Both the position numbers and the translations under genes were made by a program. The notes below the pieces were generated by a model that saw nothing but the letters and a program-made list of their open reading frames with translations, had not been told where the DNA came from and searched no databases. From Aquatica leii (taxonomy: Eukaryota; Arthropoda; Insecta; Coleoptera; Lampyridae), in the NCBI GenBank assembly GCA_035610365.1, contig CM069432.1, positions 77,256,520 through 77,320,519 on the forward strand: DNA of 64,000 nt, read 5' to 3'. Below are positions 1 through 10,588 of this stretch, in pieces. Each line of letters starts with the position of its first letter. Positions within the stretch are counted from its first letter, which is position 1.

Positions 1-611
1 TTTATTTGTTTCTATTTGGTTAAACATGCTTTTGAACAAAGTGATTTTACTGTTTAGATTATTTACAATATTATTTTGCTTGGTTGTCAAAGAATTTATG
101 GCATTATAAATTTCTTGTTTTTCGTCATCATTCATTGTCGAAAAAAGCCATTTTGATACCTTACCAAGGAAGTTAAAAGGCAATTTGTTCCCTTTAAAAG
201 AAATTAGATTTTCGTTTTTTGTAAAAATTGATTGAATTCGAAATTTTGTTTGTTTTAATATTTTCAAGATATTAACATCATGTTTGTTAGCTAAATTTTG
301 AGAGTTATTTTGATTAAATTCTAGAAATATCTAAGATATTAGCTCGTGCTGTTTTGTTAAATTGGTAACTAATGAATGTATAGTTTTATGTTCTAAAATT
401 GTCTAAAATAAAAACTTACTTATGATTAATAAAATATGATTTTTATTAGACTATATAACTGTATTAACTTATGAATAAATAAATGGTAAAATATTTTACC
501 TAATCCTATAGGTAATATGTAGTTAGTTATAGGTTTTACTTGGATTTCCGCTTTTACTAGTACTAGGGCCAGGGTCAAAAAGATTGCTATCTTTATCCTG
601 TAATGATACAT
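1..611 (-). pseudogene. env: env-like gene of an errantivirus-type LTR retroelement, broken and cut by window edge
   Basis: Reading leftward from the ATG at 611, the first 20 or so residues form a hydrophobic signal-peptide-like segment (IFLTLALVLVKA). After about 60 codons the frame is interrupted. Near the window edge (about 1-190) a different frame reads through a stretch with KVSKWLF followed by an acidic segment and a heptad-like Asn/Leu/Ile-rich helix. That layout resembles the fusion-subunit region of insect errantivirus Env proteins, which are related to baculovirus F. The family's role is membrane fusion at the particle surface. It lies directly downstream of the integrase relic, the expected pol-env order. 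Stops between the two segments mean no intact product. The rest lies outside the window. Signal peptide and position are seen; the Env assignment is inference from pattern. Confidence 0.5.
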
Positions 612-639
612 ATTTTTATTTTTCTTTATTAAATCCCTT

Positions 640-1500
640 TTTAATTTTGTTTCTTTTGTATTTAAATGTAATCGTACTGCATGTTACATTTTGTAACTTT
701 ATTTTATCGGTATAGGGCCTTAGCTTATTCCTTTGTGGGATATCTTCTGGTAAATTTTCTTGCAAGGACCGTTTAGGTTGTTTTTGTTGTATTTTTCTTT
801 AACTTTTATTATTTTATTTTTAACTTGTTGGTTGATAAGATTCATAATTTTGTTTCTTTCGTTTATATAGTCATCAGTTATTTTGTTAGTTGTCCGGTCA
901 GACGGTAAAATATGTTGTTTGTTACCATTGATTATTTGGAATAGGGTAAATTTGGTAGTATTGTATATATTATTATTGCAAGAAATAATGGACGCGTTTT
1001 AAAAGGTAATAGGAATTTTTCAATATTTCAATGAGCGTTGAATTGAATCTCTCCACTATTGCATTTGATTTAAAATTTTCCGTACAGGTTTTGTGGTGTT
1101 CAATTTTGTGAACCTTGAGAATTTCTTAAGTAAGTTACTGCAAAATGCCGGATCGTTGTCTGTGATTAATTTAGAGAAAATGCCATGATGAAACATATAC
1201 AGAGTAAAATATTCTAAAATCATTTTTGAATTTCGATCTGATAAAACGTAGGCTTGGGAGTACTTTGAGAAAGCGTCCACCATTGTTAGTATTATTTTTT
1301 GATTAATATATAATAAAACGCAATATAAAGTTTGAAAAGCTGTTGTCGGGAGTTGAGCTAACGCTATTGGTAGCTTTTGAGGGTTGCGGTCTACTCTAGC
1401 TAGGTTACACGTTTCACAATTATTGATGTAAGTTGTCGCGCCCGTCTCTATAGTAGGCCAATAGTATTGTTGTTTAAACGATTTAAATAAAGACTCATAG
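640..1500 (-). pseudogene. pol: Ty3/errantivirus-type Pol, integrase region (broken)
   Basis: On the minus strand the integrase reads in order. A zinc-binding end near 1380-1480 has YYWP and NCETC. The catalytic core at 1056-1283 has VDAFSKY with the first Asp and ITDNDPAF with the second Asp. After a frame change, VERFNST near 1030-1045 carries the third catalytic residue, Glu. A basic C-terminal tail is readable to about 690 (RPYTDKIK). Integrase joins reverse-transcribed DNA to the chromosome; all three DDE residues are still visible but not in one frame. Reverse transcriptase, which should lie upstream (above 1500), is absent, so the element is truncated. The neighbour at 1-611 is the env-like frame. 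Confidence 0.75.
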
Positions 1501-1689
1501 TAACATTTGGTTTAATAATTTCTTGTAAAACGTTCAAAACTTCATTCTTATTAAACGAAAGTGGTAAATTACGATAAATCTTTACTAACATGAATTCATG
1601 TTAATTTATATTGTGTAATTAGTTTTCATGTCGTTTGGTGTTAAGAACGATTCCACTCTAACCTTTTTGTGAAAGTTTCTACGTTGTTT

Positions 1690-1850
1690 GTACCTAAAAT
1701 GTATTATTTGTTATGTAATAAGAAATGTGTAGCTTACTCACAATAAATTTCAGTGGCCTGAAGAAATGCACGCATGATTGCACGAAACGTCGCTATATAA
1801 AAATCTTAAGTGGTTTAATTTGCCCCTCCTAGTGAAGAATATTCTACAAC
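1690..1850 (+). repeat. Dispersed repeat A, copy 1, with hammerhead-like motif
   Basis: About 150 bases align with 38220-38385 and more weakly with 61900-62035. Shared landmarks are TTGTTATGTAA, then AATAAATTTCAGTGGCCT, a short stem-loop, GCACGAAACGT, then TGCCCCTCCTAGTG. The core at 1754-1795 has CTGAAGA, a TGCA...TGCA stem, GAAA and the palindrome ACGT, flanked by a GTGGC/GCTAT closing helix. That arrangement resembles type I hammerhead ribozymes of Penelope-like elements, but two extra bases follow CTGAAGA, so activity is doubtful. Confidence 0.55.
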
Positions 1851-2396
1851 CTATTCATTAATTAAATATAAAAGGAGGACGTAACTACAGTACTTGAAAG
1901 ATACGTTATTTATTTACACTTTCACAATTACAATTATAATTATTTAGTTTTTGTTATTATTTGCACATGTAAATTTTACAATACTGATTTATCAGTAGTA
2001 CTTGCGTCAAGTTTATTTTTACTTGGGTAACTGTATCAATTTACAGAATTTAACATTTAGTACTTTTATATTGTGTTGCTTACACAGCTATGCTATTAAC
2101 TTTTTAAGAAATATTTAGTAAGTACGACGTCAATTACTTATAACTTACGGACTTAAATACTTTTGTAAAACTGAGAGAAATTTAACTCGACTATGTTCCG
2201 TATTTTTTTATTATAATGCATGTTATCATATTAAAGTTACAAATGCTTTGTAATTAAAAATGTCAACATACGTCAGACAAAAATAATGTCAAAATAATGA
2301 AAATACGAGGAAAAAGAAAATTGTGCGACTAAACATTTTTGACAAGTTTTAATGTAGTTAGATACACATTACCAAATTATAAAATGATTAATAAAA
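1851..2396. other. AT-rich stretch upstream of the two-exon gene, nothing identified
   Basis: No coding frame, tandem repeat or clear promoter motif stands out. It would contain the promoter of the gene that starts at 2397 if that gene is expressed. Confidence 0.4.
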
Positions 2397-3085
2397 ATGG
2401 AAGTAAAGTTGTTAACAGTTAGTAAACAGCACGAAGAAATCTTATATGAATGTCAGATATTTTTGAATACTGAAAGAAATGTTGTTAAAGAACTTTATGA
2501 TAGAATTTATGATGTATATCCAAATTTAAAAGCAGACGATTATAAATTGTATTGGCGGTATAACAAAGACATGTTTTTTAAAATTTGTGATTATTTTACC
2601 TACGTAAGTGCTTTCACTGTAATGGTCGACAAAATTGTAATGCTTGTCTTAAAAGAATGCGATCCTCATTATTTTGACAACTTAAGTTTTCAATCGCTAG
2701 ATGATAATGTAATCCCAGAGACTCAACAAAATTTAAATTTAAAAATGGAAGACTGTTTATGCAGCAATAACTCACAGCTATTATTACATAAAACAGATTC
2801 AGAAGTACTAAGAAATGTAATTAAAACGAAAGAAGAACCAAAGTATTATACAGAAGATCTAAGAATTAAAATGCATGCTGTAGAATGCATTAAAAAAGGT
2901 AAACCTTTAATGTTGAATTAAGATACCTACAAAGAAAAATTGTTGTTATATTTCAAACACATAGTTTTGCGTTTTATAACTTGTTATGAATTGCAGGTTG
3001 GCCAAAACGAAAACAAACATTAGTATTGCTTGCGGAAGAAATTATAGAACGCGCCCCTAAACTTGAAGTCAAGGCTAAAAAATAA
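2397..3085 (+). CDS. Unidentified two-exon gene, 196-residue product
   Basis: Exon 1 is 2397-2898 and exon 2 is 2997-3085, separated by a 98-base intron with GT at 2899-2900 and AG at 2995-2996 (acceptor TTGCAG). Joining the exons keeps the frame across the junction (ECIKKG then WPKRKQTL) and runs to TAA at 3083. Without splicing exon 1 would end eight codons later at 2919. The start ATG sits in the context AAAATGG. The protein is mixed and helix-rich, with a Cys-containing hydrophobic stretch around residues 60-95, an acidic Asn-rich middle and a basic Lys/Arg-rich tail after residue 150. AATAAA lies about 70 bases downstream (near 3156). I do not recognise the family. It is the only gene model here without stops or frameshifts, so it may be a host gene or an exon pair of an unrecognised transposon. 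Confidence 0.55.
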
Positions 3086-3465
3086 CTTGTGAACGAGTAC
3101 ACAAATAATTCCTAACTCTATTTTTGTCTTTACTTGTTCTTTTTTCTAAGCAACTAATAAATCAATTTTTAGTAAAATATACTTTATTTAAAATGTGACC
3201 AATTTCAAATAAGATAATAAACAAGATCAAGTAAGAGACCAAAAAAATATTTTAAATTTGTTGCACTTAACACACGGATTTAGTGTAAAAGCATTTGTTT
3301 AAAAGATGCAGTTGAAGGGTGTTTTATCTAAAACTTCTTCTGTTAAAACTGAAGCAATGGGGATCTTGAATGTTTGGTAGAAATTTTGTTTACGTTTAAG
3401 TTCTTAATAATTCACTAAACTAAAAAAAATAAAAAAAAAACTAGAGGCTGCATTAAATATAGAAG
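3086..3465. other. 3' flank of the two-exon gene
   Basis: AT-rich sequence with a likely polyadenylation signal (AATAAA near 3156). No further gene is seen. Confidence 0.4.
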
Positions 3466-3756
3466 TCAAAGATACATAGCTAGTATATTGTGTAAGAAGT
3501 TAACTAGAGATGACGAACACGTAGTTTTAACTTTATTCACACAGATATATATCGAAAAGATATCAAACGGTACAAAATCAATTACATTCAGTAATTCAGT
3601 AAGAAGATTTGACCAATCGAGAACACTTATCTGAGATCGGTAAACGTCCTCAATGTTTATAAAGATTATGATGTTTTTTGCGTAATTGAATTTACTAAAA
3701 TCATTGCTCATTAAAGGCTGATTTTCACAGATGCAAAATATGCAGCTTTTGAGCAA
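3466..3756 (-). pseudogene. Possible LINE relic (linker between endonuclease and reverse transcriptase)
   Basis: A 96-residue minus-strand frame contains DFSKFNY and, some 25 residues on, LDWSNLL followed by alternating aromatic and hydrophobic residues ending in FSIYICVNK. Spacing of the form (N)F.kfNY ... DW..LL ... F is typical of the linker after the endonuclease in Jockey/CR1-type LINEs. No reverse transcriptase motif follows in either direction. The assignment is by pattern only and could be chance. Confidence 0.3.
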
Positions 3757-4512
3757 AACAAAATCGCGAAAAGTTAAAAGAATTTAAACTCTTTTGTGAT
3801 AATAGCAAAATATTGCGGTGAATATTCTTAAAAATAATGGAATTAGTTGCAGGTTATAAAGAACGTTATAAATATTATTTATGTTATCTACCTAGAGTAT
3901 AAAAATATAAACACACTAAAGTTCCTAGCACTTTCTTGCGATTCACAAAACTATAAAAACGAAGCGTTTTTTTTTGCAAAAATCTAGTTGCGATTTGGTT
4001 GCACGTACAAATTGCAAATTTTGCGTCTGTGAATACAAATCTTTACATGATAGATAGGTACACATTCATAACAATTGCTAGCTTCCATATTACGTTGCTG
4101 TAATGTTAATTTTTGTATTGCATTTCTATACCAATTTGTAAATAATGACAGTTATTGTGACAGTCATTGAAGTTTCTTTAGAAAAAAAAGGTACACATAA
4201 CATTAAAAATGAGTGAATTAGTTAACTCGAAGAACGTAGTTTAGAAGTTCTCAGAAGGGTACGAAAACACTGACAGAATTTTTAAAGATTAGTGCACCGG
4301 AAAAAATACAAATATATAAGTGCTTGATGTTAAAATCCACAATATTTCTTTACGACTGTTGATATAATAAAGTTCTTGATGTTAACTGCATTCTTAAAAA
4401 ATGAATGTACCAGTGTTTTTACAAATAAAGATTTTATTATTTACCTAAAGTTCTAGACGAAAAATAAGGTAAATTCACTTTTAACAATTGTATATTAGAT
4501 GAACATATTCAT
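3757..4512. other. AT-rich spacer, nothing identified
   Basis: No open frame of note, tandem repeat or recognisable element end on either strand. Confidence 0.4.
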
Positions 4513-4870
4513 TTATTCTTTAGGTAGGAATGAATCTTCTCGATAACACTGGACGTTTTTATTCCGAGCTTCCTGTGCATCTTTACATAGCTTACCAATT
4601 GGCAGTAGAGCAACTTCAACTATGGCACGTCCATGCACTTGAACAATGTAGACTGATGTCGGCGTTGGGTACCATGGATACAACTCTACATACCGTCTGG
4701 CAACATGCAAGCAGTACATTTTAAACTTCTCGACATTAATAGCACACCCGCTTGACATCATCTGCGATATTATTTTACTCTTTGCCATCAACTCCTCATC
4801 AATCGTATTTCGCAGCCACGAAAAAAAGCGTAACTTACAGCGTAGCTAATATCTGGTCTTGTTTTGTTCG
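4513..4870 (-). pseudogene. Fragment of a repetitive, probably transposon-encoded protein
   Basis: The minus-strand frame contains SSGCAINVEKF, YVELYPWYPTP, VQVHG, LLPIGKL and DAQEARNK. This succession recalls a conserved segment of multi-copy uncharacterised proteins in arthropod and cnidarian genomes (pattern SSG..IN..KF, LY.WYPMP, HG, LPIG..SE.AQEARNK). I cannot name the element class. The segment is a C-terminal slice of about 110 residues ending at a stop at 4513, with no recognisable partner domains nearby. Recognition is from memory of the pattern, not from a search. Confidence 0.4.
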
Positions 4871-6200
4871 CTAGTTATAGTAACAATCCAACTAGTTTTC
4901 TATATCGATAAACATCGTTTTTATTATTTTGTTCATCTATTCCATTCTATACTTCTATTGGCATCCTCTAACCACTAGTCTCGCTTTGTATCTTCCATTG
5001 CCTTTTTCCTTGAATATTCATCTGCTTGTTAAAACTTTCTTTCCATTTGATTCAGTTTCATCTACATATCTCCAGGTTTTGTTTTTATGCAATAATTCCT
5101 TTTCTTCTTTTACCGCTTTCACGTAGTTGTCTTTGTCTTTCGTTCGTTTTTCTTAAAAATTACGTCTCTACTTATTTCAATTTTATTACTGTTTGGTATA
5201 TAAATTCTATAACCTTTGCTTTCTTCTGAATATCCTACAAATATTCCTCGTTCACTTTTAGCATCCCATTTTTTACGCCTTCATTCATAATTCATAATAT
5301 TAGATTTCCTATTAAGGGTTGTATTTAGTTAGGACGTCTTGCACCGTAGAATAGTGAAACGCTAATCAAGATATCTCACTTTGTAGCAGTATGATTAAAA
5401 AAGTAATTTAAGTATTATTTAAAACAATCTTTTCTCCAACGGGCTAAATCGCGAAAAGTTTTTTTTTTAATAAATATGAATAATATCACGTTACAAATAA
5501 AACATAAGTTTTAATTGATACTGCCAACGGAATTTATTTTTATAAGTTTTTATTCTTTTACCCCGTTACATACATGTATTTTACTGACCTACATGCATCG
5601 ATGTATCTTTACATTCTACATGGTGACGAATTAATTGAGTTACCGATTAAAAATGTTCTTTTAATCTTGTTAAAATTTCGTACAAATATAGGCAACCCAT
5701 TAACCAGGGCCCTGTGCCGGCGACCACCCGTTGTTAAACAATCGGATTACTAACAAAGGATTATAACTGTTTGTAAACTGCAGGTAGAAACCTACTTAAT
5801 TTGCTAACGCATTTATTTATTCAAATCAATCTAATAATACACCAAGTACGTAATCAATTTGATTAGAATATTGAAATTCATTCATAACGAATAAAAATAA
5901 AATTGCCTAAAGATATTTATTTACGACATATTAGCTAACAGTGTTAATAGTGACGAGAAAAATTTAAAACAATAAATACATCAGTCCAAAATAGGTACCA
6001 ACATACTGTTGTCAACACATAAATAAACAATCTCACAAATAAACATAACTAATAATAATCAACTATGTATAAATAATAATAAGTCAGCCTGTATATTATT
6101 TTGTATGCATATAAATTAATTTAAAAAAGGGGAAAAAGTAACAACTTTACAGATGTACATCCTTGACATTGAATTTCAGAAGATACAGTTTTTTCCACAT
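4871..6200. other. Spacer with a possible hAT end fragment
   Basis: Mostly AT-rich and unassigned. The run at 5705-5730 (CAGGGCCCTGTGCCGGC) is GC-rich against its surroundings and resembles hAT terminal sequence, but no partner end was found. Confidence 0.3.
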
Positions 6201-6203
6201 ACA

Positions 6204-8248
6204 TTAATTTAAAAATGTCTCTCGAATAGGTAGCTGTCGTGATTGTCTTGAATTCAAAATTTCGGGTAACAATACTATATAATAAAATTGTTCAAGCTTC
6301 GAAAGTATTTTTTTCTCCCAAAACAAAGTATCGATTTTAATCTTTTCTACAGAAATACCAGTAGAAATCCAAACAACAAAATAGCAAATGTCTTTTCTTA
6401 CGATATTTAATTGCCCTTGGATTTGGTACATGTCATTTTGTTTTAATTTTAATTCGATTTCCTCTACTCGACAAAATTTGATTTTATTCTTTATAACGGC
6501 TTCCATCGGAGTGTACATTTTTGCACCGTATGAACATTTGATTTCTACAATTGCATTTTCATCTACTGCTTTGTCTGGAGATGCTGCCAAACATGGGTGA
6601 ATTTCATCCACAAAGAAACCCCAAGGATTAACCTTTATATTCGTGACCTCTTGAAAATTGTCTATGGCTCAATGCTCATTTTTTTTCCCATATCTTTTAG
6701 CAGCACTTTCTGTAAATTGTTGGTACAATACATTTTTTATTACATTTGCATACGAAGTTGCTCTGCACAATTTACAAATGCGGTCAAAATTTGACGCTGT
6801 CAATACTTTCCACCGCTCTTCGTACCACCGACTGCTTCGGTGTTGACCAATAGTTTTATTTAAAATTTCTTCTCGCTTCAAAAACAATTTCTGTACAAAT
6901 TTCTGCGCTGCTTCGTTTAATTATTTCTCTAGCATATCCGGCGTTGGTTCAGCTGCATCCGGTTTATAATCAGCATCTGCGATTCCAGAGTACTTAGTAC
7001 GGTAACGTATTGCTTTTTGATTGCAAATCAATTTTACGCTTTTGTTTTTCGCAAAATAACTACTACTTACGTACGTACTATTGGCTGTAGTTTTCACGAT
7101 TTCGTGGAGTGTACCTAATTCATTATGCGCTACAGCAGTTTTACTCCTAATTTGATAACTACGGTGAAAAGCAAAATTCACACGTTTACCACCAACAAAT
7201 TTCGCAACGTGGGAAGTTTAAAGTGCTGCTGGAACTATTGGTAACATCATGTATCAAACTCTTGGAATCGTAAGATACACGACATACTGCAGTCATTATT
7301 TCCTTAAATAAACCGTTTTTTCAAAATCTGGAATAATATTGTTTTTGGTTTTAGCACCGGTACAAAAATAACCCCGTATGATCACAAAAAATATGTTTCG
7401 GTGCATTTAAAACATCAAGTTCTAGTTCTTTAATTTTTATATCTGTAGTCACATCTTGGATTTTTCTAAATTGAATGACTTTAGTAACTTTACTACGAAG
7501 CCTGAGAATATTTTCTGAGATAATGTTTTTTAATTCGTTTTTGGTTCTTTGACTTCTCGTAGTTTATTTATGTAATTACGCAAAATACGGTTTTTGCATT
7601 CATTTCTTTGTATTACAGTAGAAGTACCATAGGGCATCGACTCCACAAGTTTTCGATGCACGCTGCTATCGCATTAATTTTATATATTTCATACATCTCT
7701 ATTGTTTTTTGAAAATCCTTTATTAAAATGACTGCCTCCATTCCAGTTGATGGACCGGTCTAATTTCCATAACAGGTGTGCTCTGGACATTGATTATTTT
7801 TGTACAAATCCTTTCGTGCACACACCAAACAAAACTTATTTTTAACGGTCATATAGAGCACCTTCTTTGTCCGTAGTCCAACTATACACGCAACACTTCA
7901 CAAGGCGTTATAATTAGTGCGATACGACTGTTTGCTCCACGCTCCGTCTGTTACAACTGCAATGTTTTGACACCCTTGGTCGTCTAATTCTATTAGTTCT
8001 AATGCTAGTTTCGTTTCTTGTTTGGCGGCTTTATTCATCGCGTCATTTGCTGCTCGATTATAAATTTGACAAACTTCATCTTGGTAAACGGCGTAAGTAG
8101 CACTTGATGGACTAGGAATATCTAAAACCGCAGAAAAGTCAGTTGGGTTTTCATTAAAATTTTTATAACCATTGAAATTTTCAAAATAATATTCATTTTC
8201 AGATGAAAATAGTTCTTCCTCAACGTAAAAGTGTATGTCGTTATCCAT
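6204..8248 (-). pseudogene. Mutator-like transposase domain plus YqaJ-type exonuclease pseudogene
   Basis: Read from 8248 leftward. The N-terminal frame ends with VVTDGAWSKQSYRTNYNAL, the DG.W..R pattern of the Mutator-like transposase domain. It continues in another frame with KNKFCLVCARK, HTCYGN, an in-frame TAG where Trp is expected, then TGPSTGMEAVI. Further left (6669-7181) come RSYQIRSK and RWYEERWKVLTASNFDRIC, the entry to a YqaJ/lambda-exonuclease-like domain. At 6204-6611 follow HPCLAASPDKA, IVEIKCSYGA, YQIQGQL and FVVWIS, carrying the D...E.K nuclease core. Proteins with this order occur as multi-copy genes in invertebrates. At least five frame breaks or stops make this copy dead. 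A second fragment of the same transposase domain lies at 31357-31900. Confidence 0.75.
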
Positions 8249-9018
8249 TAAATTTTCTTCAGTAGAAGAAAATGGCCGATTTCACTTCACTTTCTTCATC
8301 GTGTACACGCGATACACATGGTGCACTGACTGTGCGCACCCTTTCTTTTGCTGCACGCATTTGTTCTTTCATACTACGTCTTGTTTTAGTCAACCGCAAG
8401 TATTTCGAATTTGCAAACTATGTACGACACATTCTCGAAAACTAAGAAGGAACAACTAAACACAGATAAAATCACTTCGTATTATGTTTGGTAATTACTA
8501 TTTAAATGAGATGTATGTAAGTAATTTGTAGAATAAAGTTGTTAGTTATATTAGACTGGAATGTATCTATAATTAGATTCAACCAATAAATAGGATTTAA
8601 ATAATCAAAAATTAATCTTAAAAAAATAATAATCACATTTTACGTTTACAATAATTGCAGGACGTTTTTAATAACAATTTATTAATAAGCTTACATTGGT
8701 TCATTGTTTCAAAGGATTGACAATATTGCAAATGTTAGATGTTTATCAAGTAGCTAAGTTACATGCACCTCTGTAGCTCTATGATAATTACCAGAAATTT
8801 ATTTAATCATCAATATCTCAAAACGACAATAAAGAAATTAAAAAGAATAAAGAATACCTTTATTGTTTGTTCAACATCCTATTAGTATTAGCTCTAACTT
8901 TGTAAAATATCCATTAAATGATTAATTATAATTTGTTATTATAATCTATATTTCGTATAAAACAAAAACAAAACAATTAATGATAAAATACATAAACATT
9001 TTTTTTAAATTTTTTTAA
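8249..9018. other. AT-rich spacer, nothing identified
   Basis: Upstream side of the YqaJ pseudogene. No terminal inverted repeat, no gene and no tandem repeat were recognised. Confidence 0.35.
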
Positions 9019-9115
9019 ATTTAATTTTGCCTGACGAAGAACTTGACCAAGTTCGAAAGCTTGCATTTAAATGGTTCTAAATAAATACAACTTATTACTC
9101 TAAAAATATCTTTAA
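9019..9115 (+). repeat. Dispersed repeat B, copy 1, with hammerhead-like motif
   Basis: About 95 bases match 27222-27320. The core at 9031-9060 reads CTGACGA, one extra A, a perfect GAACTT/AAGTTC stem with loop GACC, then GAAA and the palindrome AGCT. A short TGC/GCA helix closes the motif. This copy lacks the inverted arm that accompanies the copy at 27.2 kb. Confidence 0.5.
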
Positions 9116-9439
9116 TACTCAAACATTATTGGTAACTAATTTAAAAATATATTGTTTGTTTCTTCCAAAAACATTTTTTCCGTGTAAACAATCACAGCAA
9201 TTTAATATTAATAGAGTTATTAATTAATGACTTATTATGTTAAAAAAAAATTGTAGCATTTTGAATAAGAATAAGTAAATAAACTTAAGTTTGGTTTGTT
9301 TAAGAAAGGGATTTAGATGTCTATTATATTACAAATGGTAAATGCTGGTTTATGGTTTACATGCACCCCTGCAGTGAGCCAGGTAGTTGGTGTCATGAGG
9401 TTTGCAGGTACTACAGGCGTTTATTAAATTTCAAAACTA
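9116..9439. other. AT-rich spacer
   Basis: No element or gene recognised. Confidence 0.35.
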
Positions 9440-10210
9440 AGATTTTATTTGACTAAATACAACCCTTAATATACAGTTTAGACGGTATTTTATTGATTAT
9501 GGAACTTTTCTCCGTTTGGTTTAGAACATATACAGCTGTATTTACTGTTTCTGCCCAAAGATTTTTGTTGTAATTGCTTTCATACAATAGGGTTTTGGCT
9601 GCTTCAACAACCGTTCGATTATTCCTTTCGGCCGAACCATTTTGTTGAGAAGTATATACATATGTAGTTTGCTGTCAAATTCCATACTTTTTTAATAACG
9701 TATTTACTATGTGATTTTTGAATTCAGTTCCATTGTCTGATTTGTTCACCTTAATTGATTGATTGGTGTCTTTTTCAAATCTTGGTATAAATTCTTGTAG
9801 CTTTGTAACTACGTCATCCTTGTTTTTTTAAAAAGTAGACTGTTCTAAAATAAGAATAGTTGTTTTTCAATAACAGGTAGTATTTTGAGTCACCTAATGA
9901 TAATTTCTTCATCGGTCCACATAAATCCATATGTACAGTTTCCCCAAGGCGTTAGTCTTTGTGTTTGAAGATTCAAATGATTGTCTGTGTTGTTTACCCA
10001 TCATGCATGATTCACACTGAAATTCTTTCAAGTCTGTAAAATCTACTCCAATGTTTTTGAGAAATTTTCTGCATTGAGCTATATTTTGGCGTACCAATTT
10101 CTGATGCTATTCTCGTAATGTTTGGGGTTTTGCCCATGCGTGCATTGTCAAGCTTTCTTCTTTGATTTGTAGTTTTAACATAAATAAATTGCCTTTTTTT
10201 TACCATACAT
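9440..10210 (-). pseudogene. pol: Ty1/copia Pol relic (GAG-pre-integrase and integrase)
   Basis: From right to left on the minus strand: KKRQFIYVKTTN and FQCESCMMGKQHRQSF, the copia GAG-pre-integrase motif with C..C and GKQHR; then after stops SDNGTEFKN with the second catalytic Asp; then YTSQQNGSAERNNRTVVEAA with the catalytic Glu, and LWAETVNTAVYVLNQT. This is the usual copia integrase order. Several stops and at least one frameshift make it non-functional. No reverse transcriptase was found to the left. The 5' end of the family lies just to the right (10231-10588), but in an abnormal inverted arrangement. Confidence 0.8.
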
Positions 10211-10230
10211 GACTTCTTTGTTTCCTTTCA

Positions 10231-10551
10231 GCATTAATTACGTTACACAAAATTCAAATAGTCAACAGATTATGAGCCCAGAAATAATATCGTGGTATAG
10301 AGAATAATAATATATAGGAGTTTGTAACGGATTTTTTTTGTAAACTGCTTAGAACATTTTATTCTGGTTGCGTTCGTTTGTGTCTATTTACGAATAAACT
10401 TAAATACAACAAATAAATGGGTGACTTAATAGAACTAAAACAAATTGTGAATCTGGATGGGAATGCTAGCAATTATGCAGCATGGAAGCTTTAAGTGGGA
10501 ATATTACTGAAATCTTCAGGTTTGTTTGATCTTGTATCTGAACCCATAACC
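10231..10551 (+). pseudogene. gag: Copia 5' end: LTR terminus, primer-binding site and start of gag
   Basis: The LTR end ATTACGTTACACAAA...TCAACA (to about 10265) is followed by GATTATGAGCCCAG, similar to the copia-type primer-binding site for an internal initiator-tRNA fragment. ATG at 10420 opens a frame starting MGDLIELKQIVNLDG, then NYAAWKL and a stop (TAA near 10495), then GLFDLVSEP. That is the copia gag N-terminus pattern (LdG..NY..WK). The piece points right whereas the adjoining integrase relic points left. Confidence 0.6.
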
Positions 10552-10588
10552 TGTTGAATATTTGAACATTGTGTAACGTAATTAAGCC
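10525..10588 (-). repeat. Second copia LTR end with primer-binding site, inverted
   Basis: The reverse complement reads AATTACGTTACACAATGTTC...ATTCAACA and then GGTTATGGGTTCAG. It matches the plus-strand LTR end at 10231-10265 with few differences over about 32 bases, plus a partly matching primer-binding site. The two LTR ends face each other about 290 bases apart. Confidence 0.6.
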
